Assembly: GCA_951799405.1 (NCBI GenBank)
Contig: CATOGX010000021.1
Span: forward strand, 1-64,000
Direction of reading: 5' to 3'
Length of the DNA: 64,000 nucleotides
Source: Agapetus fuscipes
Lineage: Eukaryota > Arthropoda > Insecta > Trichoptera > Glossosomatidae
Part shown: piece by piece, positions 1-11,332 of the stretch
Layout of the letters: every line of letters begins with the position of its first letter
Numbering within the stretch: position 1 is the first letter of the stretch
Notes under the pieces: model-generated
What the model was told of the DNA's origin: nothing
What the model saw: only the letters and a program-made list of their open reading frames with translations
Database searches by the model: none
Made by a program: the position numbers and the translations under genes

Positions 1-3000
1 AGAAAAAAAATGTTGAAATTTTCATAGTCATATGAAAATTCATATATTTTGTGATGAAGATGGTAAAAAACTAGATCATAGACTGGGCATTTTTAAGGCT
101 GATTATGTTAATCAATGACGTAATTAAGCATAAACAGCAAAAAAAGTTACTGGATTCGGCCCAAGCCATAGAGAAAAAAAATGTTGAAATTTTCATAGTC
201 ATATGAAAATTCATATATTTTGTGATGAAGATGGTAAAAAACTAGATCATAGACTGGGCATTTTTAAGGCTGATTATGTTAATCAATGACGTAATTAAGC
301 ATAAACAGCAAAAAAAGTTACTGGATTCGGCCCAAGCCATAGAGAAAAAAAATGTTGAAATTTTCATAGTCATATGAAAATTCATATATTTTGTGATGAA
401 GATGGTAAAAAACTAGATCATAGACTGGATATTAATAAGGCTGATTATGTTAATCAATGACGTAATTAAGCATAAACAGCAATAAAAGTTACTGGATTCG
501 GCCCAAGCCATAGAGAAAAAAAATGTTGAAATTTTCATAGTCATATGAAAAATCATATAATTTGTGATGAAGATGGTAAAAAACGAGATCTTAGACTGGA
601 CTTTTTAAGGCTGATTATGTTAACTTGTGATGTAATGAAGCATAAACAGCAAAAAAAGTTACTGGATTCGGCCCAAGCCATAGAGAAAAAAAAATGTTGA
701 AATTTTCATAGTCATATGAAAATTCATATATTTTGTGATGAAGATGGTAAAAAACGAGATCATAGACTGGATATTATTAAGGCTGATTATATTAATTAAT
801 GACGTAATTAAGGATAAACAGCAATAAAAGTTACTGGATTCGGCCCAAGCCATAGAGAAAAAAAATGTTGAAATTTTCATAGTCATATGAAAATTCATAT
901 ATTTTGTGATGAAGATGGTAAAAAACGAGATCATAGACTGGATATTATTAAGGCTGATTATATTAATTAATGACGTAATTAAGGATAAACAGCAATAAAA
1001 GTTACTGGATTCGGCCCAAGCCATAGAGAAAAAAAATGTTGAAATTTTCATAGTCATATGAAAATTCATATATTTTGTGATGAAGATGGTAAAAAACGAG
1101 ATCATAGACTGGACATTTTTAAGGCTGATTATGTTAACAAGTAATGTAATGAAGCAAAAACAGCAATAAAAAATACTGGATTCGGCCCAAGCCATAGAGA
1201 AAAAAAATGTTGAAATTTTCATAGTCATATGAAAATTCATATATTTTGTGATGAAGATGGTAAAAAACGAGATCATAGACTGGACATTTTTAAGGCTGAT
1301 TATGTTAACAAATAATGTAATGAAGCAAAAACAGCAATAAAAGTTACTGGATTCGGCCCAAGCCATAGAGAAAAAAAATGTTGAAATTTTCATAGTCATA
1401 TGAAAATTCATATATTTTGTGATGAAGATGGTAAAAAACTAGATCATAGACTGGGCATTTTTAAGGCTGATTATGTTAATCAATGACGTAATTAAGCATA
1501 AACAGCAAAAAAAGTTACTGGATTCGGCCCAAGCCATAGAGAAAAAAAATGTTGAAATTTTCATAGTCATATGAAAATTCATATATTTTGTGATGAAGAT
1601 GGTAAACAACGAGATCATAGACTGGACATTTTTAAGGCTGATTATGTTAACTAATGATGTAATGAAGCATAAACAGCAAAAAAAGTTACTGGATTCGGCC
1701 CAAGCCATAGAGAAAAAAAATGTTGAAATTTTCATAGTCATATGAAAATTCATATATTTTGTGATGAAGATGGTAAAAAACGAGATCATAGACTGGACAT
1801 TTTTAAGGCTGATTATGTTAACAAATAATGTAATGAAGCAAAAACAGCAATAAAAGTTACTGGATTCGGCCCAAACCATAGAGAAAAAAAATGTTGAAAT
1901 TTTCATAGTCATATGAAAATTCATATATTTTGTGATGAAGATGGTAAAAAACTAGATCATAGACTGGGCATTTTTAAGGCTGATTATGTTAATCAATGAC
2001 GTAATTAAGCATAAACAGCAAAAAAAGTTACTGGATTCGGCCCAAGCCATAGAGAAAAAAAATGTTGAAATTTTCATAGTCATATGAAAATTCATATATT
2101 TTGTGATGAAGATGGTAAAAAACGAGATCGTAGACTGGATATTATTAAGGCTGATTATGTTAATTAATGACGTAATTAAGCATAAACAGCAAAAAAAATT
2201 ACTGGATTCGGCCCGAGCTATAGAGAAAAAAAATGTTGAAATTTTCATAGTCATATGAAAATTCATATATTTTGTGATGAAGATGGTAAAAAACTAGATC
2301 ATAGACTGGGCATTTTTAAGGCTGATTATGTTAATCAATGACGTAATTAAGCATAAACAGCAAAAAAAATTACTGGATTCAGCCCAAGCCATAGAGAAAA
2401 AAAATGTTGAAATTTTCATAGTCATATGAAAATTCATATATTTTGTGATGAAGATGGTAAAAAACGAGATCATAGACTGGATATTATTAAGGCTGATTAT
2501 GTTAATTGATGACGTAATTAAGCATAAACAGCAAAAAAAGTTACTGGATTCGGCCCAAGCTATAGAGAAAAAAAATGTTGAAATTTTCATAGTCATATGA
2601 AAATTCATATATTTTGTGATGAAGATGGTAAAAAAGTAGATCATAGACTGGATATTATTAAGGCTGATTATGATAATCAATGATGTAAATAAGCATAAAC
2701 AGCAAAAAAAGTTACTGGATTCGGCCCAAGCCATAGAGAAAAAAAATGTTGAAATTTTCATAGTCTTATGAAAATTCATATATTTTGTGATGAAGATGGT
2801 AAAAAACTAGATCATAGACTGGGCATTTTTAAGGCTGATTATGTTAATCAATGACGTAATTAAGCATAAACAGCAAAAAAAAATACTGGATTCGGCCCAA
2901 GCCATAGAGAAAAAAAATGTTGAAATTTTCATAGTCATATGAAAATTCATATATTTTGTGATGAAGATGGTAAAAAACGAGATCATAGACTGGATATTAT

Positions 3001-6000
3001 TAAGGCTGATTATATTAATTAATAACGTAATTAAGGATAAACAGCAATCAAAGTTACTGGATTCGGCCCAAGCCATAGAGAAAAAAAATGTTGAAATTTT
3101 CATAGTCATATGAAAATTCATATATTTTGTGATGAAGATGGTAAAAAACGAGATCATAGACTGGACATTTTTAAGGCCTATTATGTTAACAAGTAATGTA
3201 ATGAAGCAAAAACAGCAATAAAAAATACTGGATTCGGCCCAAGCCATAGAGAAAAAAAATGTTGAAATTTTCATAGTCATATGAAAATTCATATATTTTG
3301 TGATGAAGATGGTAAAAAACGAGATCATAGACTGGACATTTTTAAGGCTGATTATGTTAATTAATAACGTAATTAAGGATAAACAGCAATCAAAGTTACT
3401 GGATTCGGCCCAAGCCATAGAGAAAAAAAATGTTGAAATTTTCATAGTCATATGAAAATTCATATATTTTGTGATGAAGATGGTAAAAAACGAGATCATA
3501 GACTGGACATTTTTAAGGCCTATTATGTTAACAAGTAATGTAATGAAGCAAAAACAGCAATAAAAAATACTGGATTCGGCCCAAGCCATAGAGAAAAAAA
3601 ATGTTGAAATTTTCATAGTCATATGAAAATTCATATATTTTGTGATGAAGATGGTAAAAAACGAGATCATAGACTGGACATTTTTAAGGCTGATTATGTT
3701 AACAAATAATGTAATGAAGCAAAAACAGCAATAAAAGTTACTGGATTCGGCCCAAGCCATAGAGAAAAAAAATGTTGAAATTTTCATAGTCATATGAAAA
3801 TTAATATATTTTGTGATGAAGATGGTAAAAAACTAGATCATAGACTGGGCATTTTTAAGGCTGATTATGTTAATCAATGACGTAATTAAGCATAAACAGC
3901 AATAAAAGTTACTGGATTCGGCCCAAGCCATAGAGAAAAAAAATGTTGAAATTTTCATAGTCATATGAAAAATCATATATTTTGTGATGAAGATGGTAAA
4001 AAACGAGATCATAGACTGGACTTTTTAAGGCTGATTATGTTAACTAGTGATGTAATAAAGCATAAACAGCAAAAAAAGTTACTGGATTCGGCCCAAGCCA
4101 TAGAGAAAAAAAAATGTTGAAATTTTCAGTCATATGAAAATTCATATATTTTGTGATGAAGATGGTAAACAACACGATCATAGACTGGACATTTTTAAGA
4201 CTGATTATGTTAACTTATGATGTAATGAAGCATAAACAGCAAAAAAAGTTACTGGATTCGGCCCAAGCCATAGAGAAAAAAAATGTTGAAATTTTCATAG
4301 TCATATGAAAATTCATATATTTTGTGATGAAGATGGTAAAAAACTAGATCATAGACTGGATATTAGTAAGGCTGATTATGTTAATTAATGACGTAATTAA
4401 GCATAAACAGCAAAAAAAATTACTGGGTTCGGCCCAAGCCATAGAGAAAAAAAATGTTGAAATTTTCATAGTCATATGAAAATTCATATATTTTGTGATG
4501 AAGATGGTAAAAAACAAGATCATAGACTGGGCATTTTTAAGGCTGATTATGTTAATCAATGACGTAATTAAGCATAAACAGCAATAAAAGTTACTGGATT
4601 CGGCCCAAGCCATAGAGAAAAAAAATGTTGAAATTTTCATAGTCATATGAAAAATCATATATTTTGTGATGAAGATGGTAAAAAACGAGATCATAGACTG
4701 GACATTTTTAAGGCTGATTATGTTAACTAGTGATGTAATGAAGCATAAACAGCAAAAAAAGTTACTGGATTCGGCCCAAACCATAGAGAAAAAAAATGTT
4801 GAAATTTTCATAGTCATATGAAAATTAATATATTTTGTGATGAAGATGGTAAAAAACGAGATCATAGACTGGACATTTTTAAGGCTGATTATGGTAACTA
4901 GTGATGTAATGAAGCAAAAACAGCAAAAAAAATTACTGGATTCGGCCCAAGCCATAGAGAAAAAAAATGTTGAAATTTTCATAGTCATTTGAAAATTCAT
5001 ATATTTTGTGATGAAGATGGTAAAAAACGAGATCATAGACTGGACTTTTTAAGGCTGATTATGTTAACTAGTGATGTAATGAAGCATAAACAGCAAAAAA
5101 ATTACTGGATTCGGCCCAAGCCATAGAGAAAAAAAATGTTGAAATTTTCATAGTCATATGAAAATTCATATATTTTGTGATGAAGATGGTAAAAAACTAG
5201 ATCATAGACTGGGCATTTTTAAGGCTGATTATGTTAATCAATGACGTAATTAAGCATAAACAGCAAAAAAAGTTACTGGATTCGGCCCAAGCCATAGAGA
5301 AAAAAAATGTTGAAATTTTCATAGTCATATGAAAATTCATATATTTTGTGATGAAGATGGTAAAAAACTAGATCATAGACTGGATATTAATAAGGCTGAT
5401 TATGTTAATTAATGACGTAATTAAGCATAAACAGCAAAAAAAATTACTGGGTTCGGCCCAAGCCATAGAGAAAAAAAATGTTGAAATTTTCATAGTCATA
5501 TGAAAATTAATATATTTTGTGATGAAGATGGTAAAAAACTAGATCATAGACTGGGCATTTTTAAGGCTGATTATGTTAATCAATGACGTAATTAAGCATA
5601 AACAGCAATAAAAGTTACTGGATTCGGCCCAAGCCATAGAGAAAAAAAATGTTGAAATTTTCATAGTCATGAAAATTCATATATTTTGTGATGAAGATGG
5701 TAAAAAACGAGATCATAGACTGGACATTTTTAAGGCTGATTATGTTAACTAGTGATGTAATAAAGCAAAAACAGCAATAAAAGTTACTGGATTCGGCCCA
5801 AGCCATAGAGAAAAAAAATGTTGAAATTTTCATAGTCATATGAAAAATCACATATTTTCTGATGAAGATGGTAAAAAACGAGATCATAGACTGGACATTT
5901 TTAAGGCTGATTATGTTAACTAGTGATGTAATGAAGCATAAACAGCAAAAAAAGTTACTGGATTCGGCCCAAACCATAGAGAAAAAAATGTTGAAATTTT

Positions 6001-6274
6001 CATAGTCATATGAAAATTCATATATTTTGTGATGAAGATGGTAAAAAACTAGATCATAGACTTGGCATTTTTAAGACTGATTATGTTAATCAATGACGTA
6101 ATTAAGCATAAACAGCAAAAAAAATTACTGGATTCAGCCCAAGCCATAGAGAAAAAAAATGTTGAAATTTTCATAGTCATATGAAAATTCATATATTTTG
6201 TGATGAAGATGGTAAAAAACGAGATCATAGACTGGATATTATTAAGGCTGATTATGTTAATTAATGACGTAATG
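1..6274 (+). repeat. Satellite S1: 171-bp tandem array, about 37 monomers
   Basis: Landmarks recur exactly 171 bp apart: the A-run before TGTTGAAATT lies at 3, 174 and 345. Monomers differ by scattered substitutions and a few short deletions (for example near 4124 and 5668). Each monomer carries a dyad of the form ATATGAA-AA-TTCATAT (first copy 30-45). Because 171 is 3 x 57, the minus strand stays open over several monomers and gives long ORFs made of a repeated 57-residue unit; these are by-products of the period, not genes. The array starts before the window and stops abruptly at about 6274. Confidence 0.97.
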
Positions 6275-6551
6275 TGAATTCACTTGGCCGGGATAAAGAC
6301 AGGACAGGGAGTCAAAAATTGAACATAAATTAAACACTTTTATGGAGATAGTTGAAAAAACACTTAAGTGCATCATATTGTATGAAGCATTTTCCCCAAC
6401 TGCATACGTTTCACAGTGCGGTTACATTGAAAAATATTCCTGATTGTTTGGAATACATTTATTTCTTCACTTTGCTCAAAGAGTATAGTGAATTTTATTG
6501 ATTAGTTCTTTAATTGTATCATTATAAAATTTAATTTATTGTTTATATTCT
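6275..6551. other. Unassigned AT-rich spacer
   Basis: The sequence leaves the satellite at an abrupt junction. I see no ORF, inverted repeat or match to other repeats in the window. Confidence 0.5.
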
Positions 6552-6807
6552 TTTCTTGTATAGGTCAATATGCATCTGACCAACTATAAATAGAAAATGG
6601 TTCACTCTGCCAATGTCACCCCTGTTTCAGGGAAGGTCAGCAAAGAGTTGCAGGGTGTATGTTCATTTGAGATTTGGGTTTTTATGTTGTAGGTTCACAC
6701 GCAGAATGTGCAAGTGTGAACTTATACGTGTCTGCTTGTGGGCATGCACTTAATGTGAATTCCAAATGTAACAATTATATCCATGCAACTTAGAATAGAT
6801 TAGATGA
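6552..6807 (+). repeat. RTE-A 3' tail copy
   Basis: This is a complete copy of the roughly 250-bp dispersed repeat that elsewhere follows RTE-A coding fragments. It has the block with CACCCCTGTTTCAGGGAAGG, the block with TTCATTTGAGATT, the block around CTGCTTGTGGGCATGCA, and the TAGATTAGA end typical of this family. Confidence 0.8.
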
Positions 6808-7075
6808 GTGACGTTACATAGCCGATTTTTTTTATCTTAAATATAAATGGAGCACCGCAATCGATTTTCCCTATGCTTGGCTCTGCTGCTTAACAGTTGT
6901 ACCTAGACCTTTTTTTTTAGAAAACGTGAAGATTAACCTAGAGATAAATTGTGTGAAGCTTGATTCCGATTAGCACACTTTTTTCTTTGATCCTGTTGTT
7001 TCCTCTTTTATCTGTAGAAAAAAATTGATACCACATGCCCAAATGGCGTAGTGAAACACGCCGGGTACTGCTAGT
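6808..7075 (+). mobile_element. Possible Helitron 3' end
   Basis: The block ends in CGCCGGGTACTGCTAG followed by T, which resembles Helitron 3' termini (CTAG end inserted before T). No clear hairpin or 5' TC end was found, so the extent is a guess. Confidence 0.3.
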
Positions 7076-7076
7076 T

Positions 7077-7690
7077 TTCTTATAAAGTACCAAATTCAAG
7101 ATTTTTTATTTCGTAGCTTGGGAATTTCCACTTAAATTTTATTGGCTCAATTGATTAATTATGTCTTTAATTAACATCATTTGAAATAAAAAAGAAACTT
7201 GTATGCGTCCGTGTTTGAAAAACATTACATCAAAAAATAATCGGAATTTTCTTATACAGTACCAAATTCAAGATTTTTTATTTCGTAGCTTGGGAATTTC
7301 CACTTAAATTTTATTGGCTTTATTGATTAATTATGTCTTTAATTAACATAATTTGAAATAAAAAAGAAACTTGTATGCGTCCGTGTTTGAAAAACATTAC
7401 ATAAAAAAATAATCGGAATTTTCTTATACAGTACCAAATTCAAGATTTTTTATTTCGTAGGTTGGGAATTTCCACTGAAATTTTATTGGCTTAATTGATA
7501 ATTGATGTCTTTAATTAACATAATTTGAAATAAAAAAGAAACTTGTATGCGTCCGTGTTTGAAAAAAATCCATCGGAAAATAATCGGAATTTTCTTATAA
7601 AGTACCAAATTCAAGATTTTTTATTTCGTAGCTTGGGAATTTCCACTTAAATTTTATTGGCTAAATTGATTAATTATGTCTTTAATTAAC
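7077..7690 (-). repeat. Diverged, inverted satellite block (about 172-bp period, 3.6 units)
   Basis: The motif TATAMAGTACCAAATTC recurs at 7081, 7253, 7425 and 7596. Read against the reverse complement of satellite S2, several blocks align: CTTGGG, AAATTTTATTG, and TTAACAT after a T-rich stretch. I read it as an old, inverted relative of S1/S2 with its own local amplification. Confidence 0.7.
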
Positions 7691-8019
7691 ATTATTTTAA
7701 GTATCATAATCAAGCATACTCAGCAATAAAATTTGGGAGATTCTACCCAAGCCATAGAGAAAAAAAATATTGAAATTTTCATAGTCATATGAAAAATCAG
7801 ATTTTTTGCGATGGAAGATTGTGAAAAAACGAAATCATAGACTGTATTTTATTACGATTGATTATGTTAACTAGAGATATAATCAAGCAAATTTCATTTT
7901 TTTTGCGATGGAAGATTGTGAAAAAACGAAACCATAGACTGTATTTTTTTACGATTGATTATGTTAACTAGAGATGTAATCAAGCATGTTGAGCATTGAT
8001 GTTGAGCAATAAAATTTGG
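7691..8019 (+). repeat. Satellite S2 (173-bp family), left remnant
   Basis: About two partial monomers of S2 lie here. They share with S1 the block CCAAGCCATAGAGAAAAAAA and the TGATTATGTTAAC block, but carry TTTTGCGATGGAAGATTGTG where S1 has a different middle. The last 8 bases (8012-8019, AAATTTGG) are the target duplicated by the next element. Confidence 0.85.
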
Positions 8020-10032
8020 ACGAGACGTTCGCGCCAGTAGGCTCTTGGCTGGGGAACCGGAAATACATGAATGGTGGTAAATTTAAATTGGCTGAAAGGC
8101 GGTAAATTTAAATTGGCTGCAGTTTGAAAATATTATTCTGAGTATTAAAATCATGATATTATATAGCCGTTATTATAATGGCGGTAAATTTAAATTTCTG
8201 GCAGTTTGAAAATATAAATCTTAGTATTAAAATTATGTTATAAGGTATTATTGCAAAAATGTCTTTCAAATTTAAATTAAATTAAAATTTATTTTCACTA
8301 AATCTTGTATTTTAAATTAGGCTTTTGGCTGGGGAACCGGAAATATATATAAATGGTGGTTAATTTAAATTGGCTGCAGTTTGAAAATATTAATCTGAGT
8401 ATTAAAATCATGTTATTATATAGCCTTTATTATAATGGTAGCAAATTTAAATTTGTGGCAGTTTAAAAATATAAATCTTAGTATTAAAATTATGGTATTA
8501 TGTAATTATGGCATTAGGTATTATTGCAAACAAGTTTAACTTTTAAAATAAGGGCTATTGAATCACGGGATTATAATACTAAAATTTAAAGATAACTGAT
8601 TTATATTTTTAATTTAAATTTGCCGCCGTTATATATGAGCCATATAATCACATTTTTATTTATTTATTTAGAACAGGCCTGGCCAACCCGCGGCGCCTTT
8701 ACCTGCGGCCCGCGGTCATGTGTGATGAAAAGTAAAAATGAAATATAATAAAAATAAAAATAGGGCGTCTATAACAGACGTAAATCTGGAAAACCAGTTA
8801 AGGTGTGTAACTTCAAATATTGAAATACCTAGATTTAGAAAAATTAAGTAAGCAAAAAGAATCTCAAATCTTGCACTGAAAGGAGAAGTCCCTGATAATT
8901 GGTTTTATTTGTAATATTGTTTTGAAATAAAAAATTAAGAATTTTTTCCTCTATGAAGTTAAGGGTTCATTAATAATTTTCATTGTTAAAATATTTTTCT
9001 ATTGTTGAATTTTTTTTATGTTGTTTACTACATAAATACATTTTTTGTTGTTGGTTCAATGCGTGTTTTCTTTTCACATCTGGTTGTGGTTTCGTTTTTT
9101 TGTATACTTTTTTTTTGTAAAATGTTTGTATGTGTGGCCCTTGGAGAAATTTTAGGCCATCAATGCGGCCCGGGGTGCAATTTGGGTTGGCCAGGCCTGA
9201 TTTAGAACAATACAATAATGGATAGGATACTTCAGAATATAAAAAAAATATGAAAATAAATAAAATTACGTATTGCTCCAATTACATGTTGACATTAAAA
9301 TATACCAAGATTCTAAAATAATAAAATTAGTTTCACTCATAAAAATAAGTAAAGTAATAAATAAGATACAAATAGGTAAAAATAGTTGTGCACATTTACC
9401 TTTACAATTAATAGATTGCAGAAACTCACACACACACATCCATTTACTCACAATAGTGATATATATTTAATAGCTAAAAAAAATACCAAATCTATTACAA
9501 AAAAAAATCAATTTAATTTAAATTTGAAAGACATTTTTCCAATAATACATAATAACATAATTTTAATACTAAGATTTATATTTTCAAACTGCCACAAATT
9601 TAAATTTGCTGCCATTATAATAAAGGCTATATAATAACATGATTTTAATACTCAGATTAATATTTTCAAACTGCAGTCAATTTAAATTTACCACCATTTA
9701 TATATTTCCGGTTCCCCAGCCAAAAGCCTAACTAAAAATACAAAATTTAGTGAAAATAAATTTTAATTTAATTTAAATTTGGAAGACATTTTTGCAATAA
9801 TACCTAATAACATAATTTTAATACTAAGATTTATATTTTCAAACTGCCAGAAATTTAAATTTACCGCCATTATAATAACGGCCATATAATATCATGATTT
9901 TAATACTCAGAATAATATTTTCAAACTGCAGCCAATTTAAATTTACCGCCTTGCAGCCAATTTAAATTTACCACCATTCATGTATTTCCAGTTCCCCAGC
10001 CAAGAAAGAGCCTACTGGCGCGAACGTCTCGT
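8020..10032. mobile_element. Long-inverted-repeat (foldback-like) DNA element
   Basis: The element starts with ACGAGACGTTCGCGCC and ends with its reverse complement. It is flanked by the 8-bp target duplication AAATTTGG (8012-8019 and 10033-10040) within satellite S2. The arms are roughly 550-600 bp and are themselves internally repeated: the block with CTGGGGAACCGGAAAT occurs near 8052 and 8331, and inverted near 9705 and 9990. No transposase is visible, so it is non-autonomous. The superfamily is not identified; an 8-bp duplication would suit hAT or P-like mobilisation. Confidence 0.85.
8674..9199. mobile_element. hAT-type MITE nested in the foldback element
   Basis: It starts CAGGCCTGGCCAACCC and ends with the inverted copy, a TIR of about 16 bp. 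A perfect 8-bp target duplication ATTTAGAA flanks it (8666-8673 and 9200-9207), as expected for hAT. It has no transposase. Short ORFs inside it are low-complexity and not credible genes. Confidence 0.88.
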
Positions 10033-10437
10033 AAATTTGGGAGATTCTACCCAAGCCATAGAGAAAAAAAATGCTGAAATTTTCATAGTCTTATGAAATT
10101 TCATACTTTTTGCGATGGAAGATTGTGAAAAAACGAAACCATAGACTGTCTTTTTTTACGATTGATTATGTTAACTAGGGATGTATTAAAGCATAATCAG
10201 CAGTAAAATTTGGGTGATTCTACTCAAGCCATAGAGAAAAAAAATTCTGAAATTTTCATAGTCTTATGAAATTTCATACTTTTTGCGATGGAAGATTGTG
10301 AAAAAACGAAACCATAGACTGTCTTTTTTTACGATTGATTATGTTAACTAGGGATGTATTAAAGCATAATCAGCAGTAAAATTTGGGTGATTCTACTCAA
10401 GCCATAGAGAAAAAAAATGCTGAAATTTTCATAGTCA
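10033..10437 (+). repeat. Satellite S2, middle block
   Basis: About 2.3 monomers of the 173-bp satellite continue the array broken by the foldback element. The block ends inside a monomer at the insertion site of the LTR retrotransposon; GTCA at 10434-10437 is the target duplication. Confidence 0.9.
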
Positions 10438-10925
10438 TGTGGTGAACATACTTACAACACATTTCGTTCTATGTAGTCTGATTACAGTTGCAGTCCATGC
10501 GTCACATACAATGTGACGTCATCATCGTTGGACGGTGAAATTCATTACCATATATGGTCACAGAGAGTGAAATTCATTACCATATATGGTCACGAAGAAA
10601 GACCACTCGCTGTCGCCATCTTGGGAATGATCACCGCCCGACACGCACGGCACTCCGCGATCGACTGTCAACTCGTTAAGACGCATCCCCGTCGTTGTCA
10701 CATTCTCCACGCTCGAATCACTCAGTTATAATATTCTTAATAATATTCAACTCTAATATAATATATTCTCAATAATATTCTACAATACAATACTGTGTAA
10801 TCTCTGCTAAATATTAAAGTCAAGTTTGTCCAACAAGTGTTTTTATTTACCTCCACAACAACCAAGGAGTGGTGTTGGATGCTAGCTACCTTCAGTAGAA
10901 CTCGCTACCGACATCACCCCTTACA
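10438..10925 (+). repeat. 5' LTR of the CsRn1-like element
   Basis: This is one of two 488-bp direct repeats bounded by TGT and ACA. It holds a perfect CRE octamer, two CArG boxes inside a duplicated block of about 27 bp, an AT-rich region that could supply a TATA-like element, and an arthropod initiator-like TCAGT at 10722. Confidence 0.95.
10514..10589 (+). promoter_or_regulatory. CRE plus two CArG boxes in the 5' LTR
   Basis: TGACGTCA (10514-10521) is a perfect CREB/ATF site. CCATATATGG (10548-10557 and 10580-10589) fits the SRF/MADS CArG consensus CC(A/T)6GG and occurs twice through a tandem duplication. The set recurs in the 3' LTR. Promoter or enhancer function is inferred. Confidence 0.5.
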
Positions 10926-10926
10926 G

Positions 10927-10948
10927 TGGTGACCGCCCGACGTGATTT
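10927..10948 (+). other. Primer binding site, tRNA-Trp
   Basis: It starts one base after the LTR with TGGTGACC, then two extra bases (GC), then CCGACGTGATTT. Without the two bases the 20 nt complement the 3' end of an insect-type tRNA-Trp, as I recall it. Use of tRNA-Trp is a CsRn1-clade trait. Confidence 0.65.
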
Positions 10949-11332
10949 GGAAGGTGAATAGAACCCAAAACTTGAACAGTGATCGAGTGTGGAGTGTGAC
11001 AAAGAGTGAATCGCGAGTCATTCAATCAGTGCCAACGACGGTAAAGGTACAGAAACAGTCAGCGTTATTTGTCTTGTCGCGCATTCCTCAGTGCACCGCG
11101 TCATCCGCTTGCATCGGTGTACTTTTCCCCCGCGCGACTGCAAACCGCCTCTGTTCCTCACCGCGCGCGTGACGTCAGCGAACCGTTATCGCACAGCGAC
11201 GCGTCATCAGCCGCTTATCGCGTCGTTTGCAATACGACACGCCCGTTGCAAAAATCAGCTGATTTCTTATCGTAAGAACCAGCTGAGGCATACACCCGTC
11301 GCGCAACACACATCCCGTGACCTACAAACACA

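Noticed and set aside
659..5977. Long minus-strand ORFs of repeated 57-residue units in S1
   Set aside because: 171 is divisible by three and the monomer lacks stops in one minus frame; the 'protein' is low-complexity and changes with every indel. Satellite by-product.
1..6274. S1 as a CRISPR array or as primate alpha satellite (171 bp)
   Set aside because: No spacer/repeat alternation, and the sequence is unlike alpha satellite; I see no CENP-B box. The length match is coincidence.
8970..9281. 103-codon minus-strand ORF within the hAT MITE
   Set aside because: It crosses the MITE border and is low-complexity; no transposase motif.
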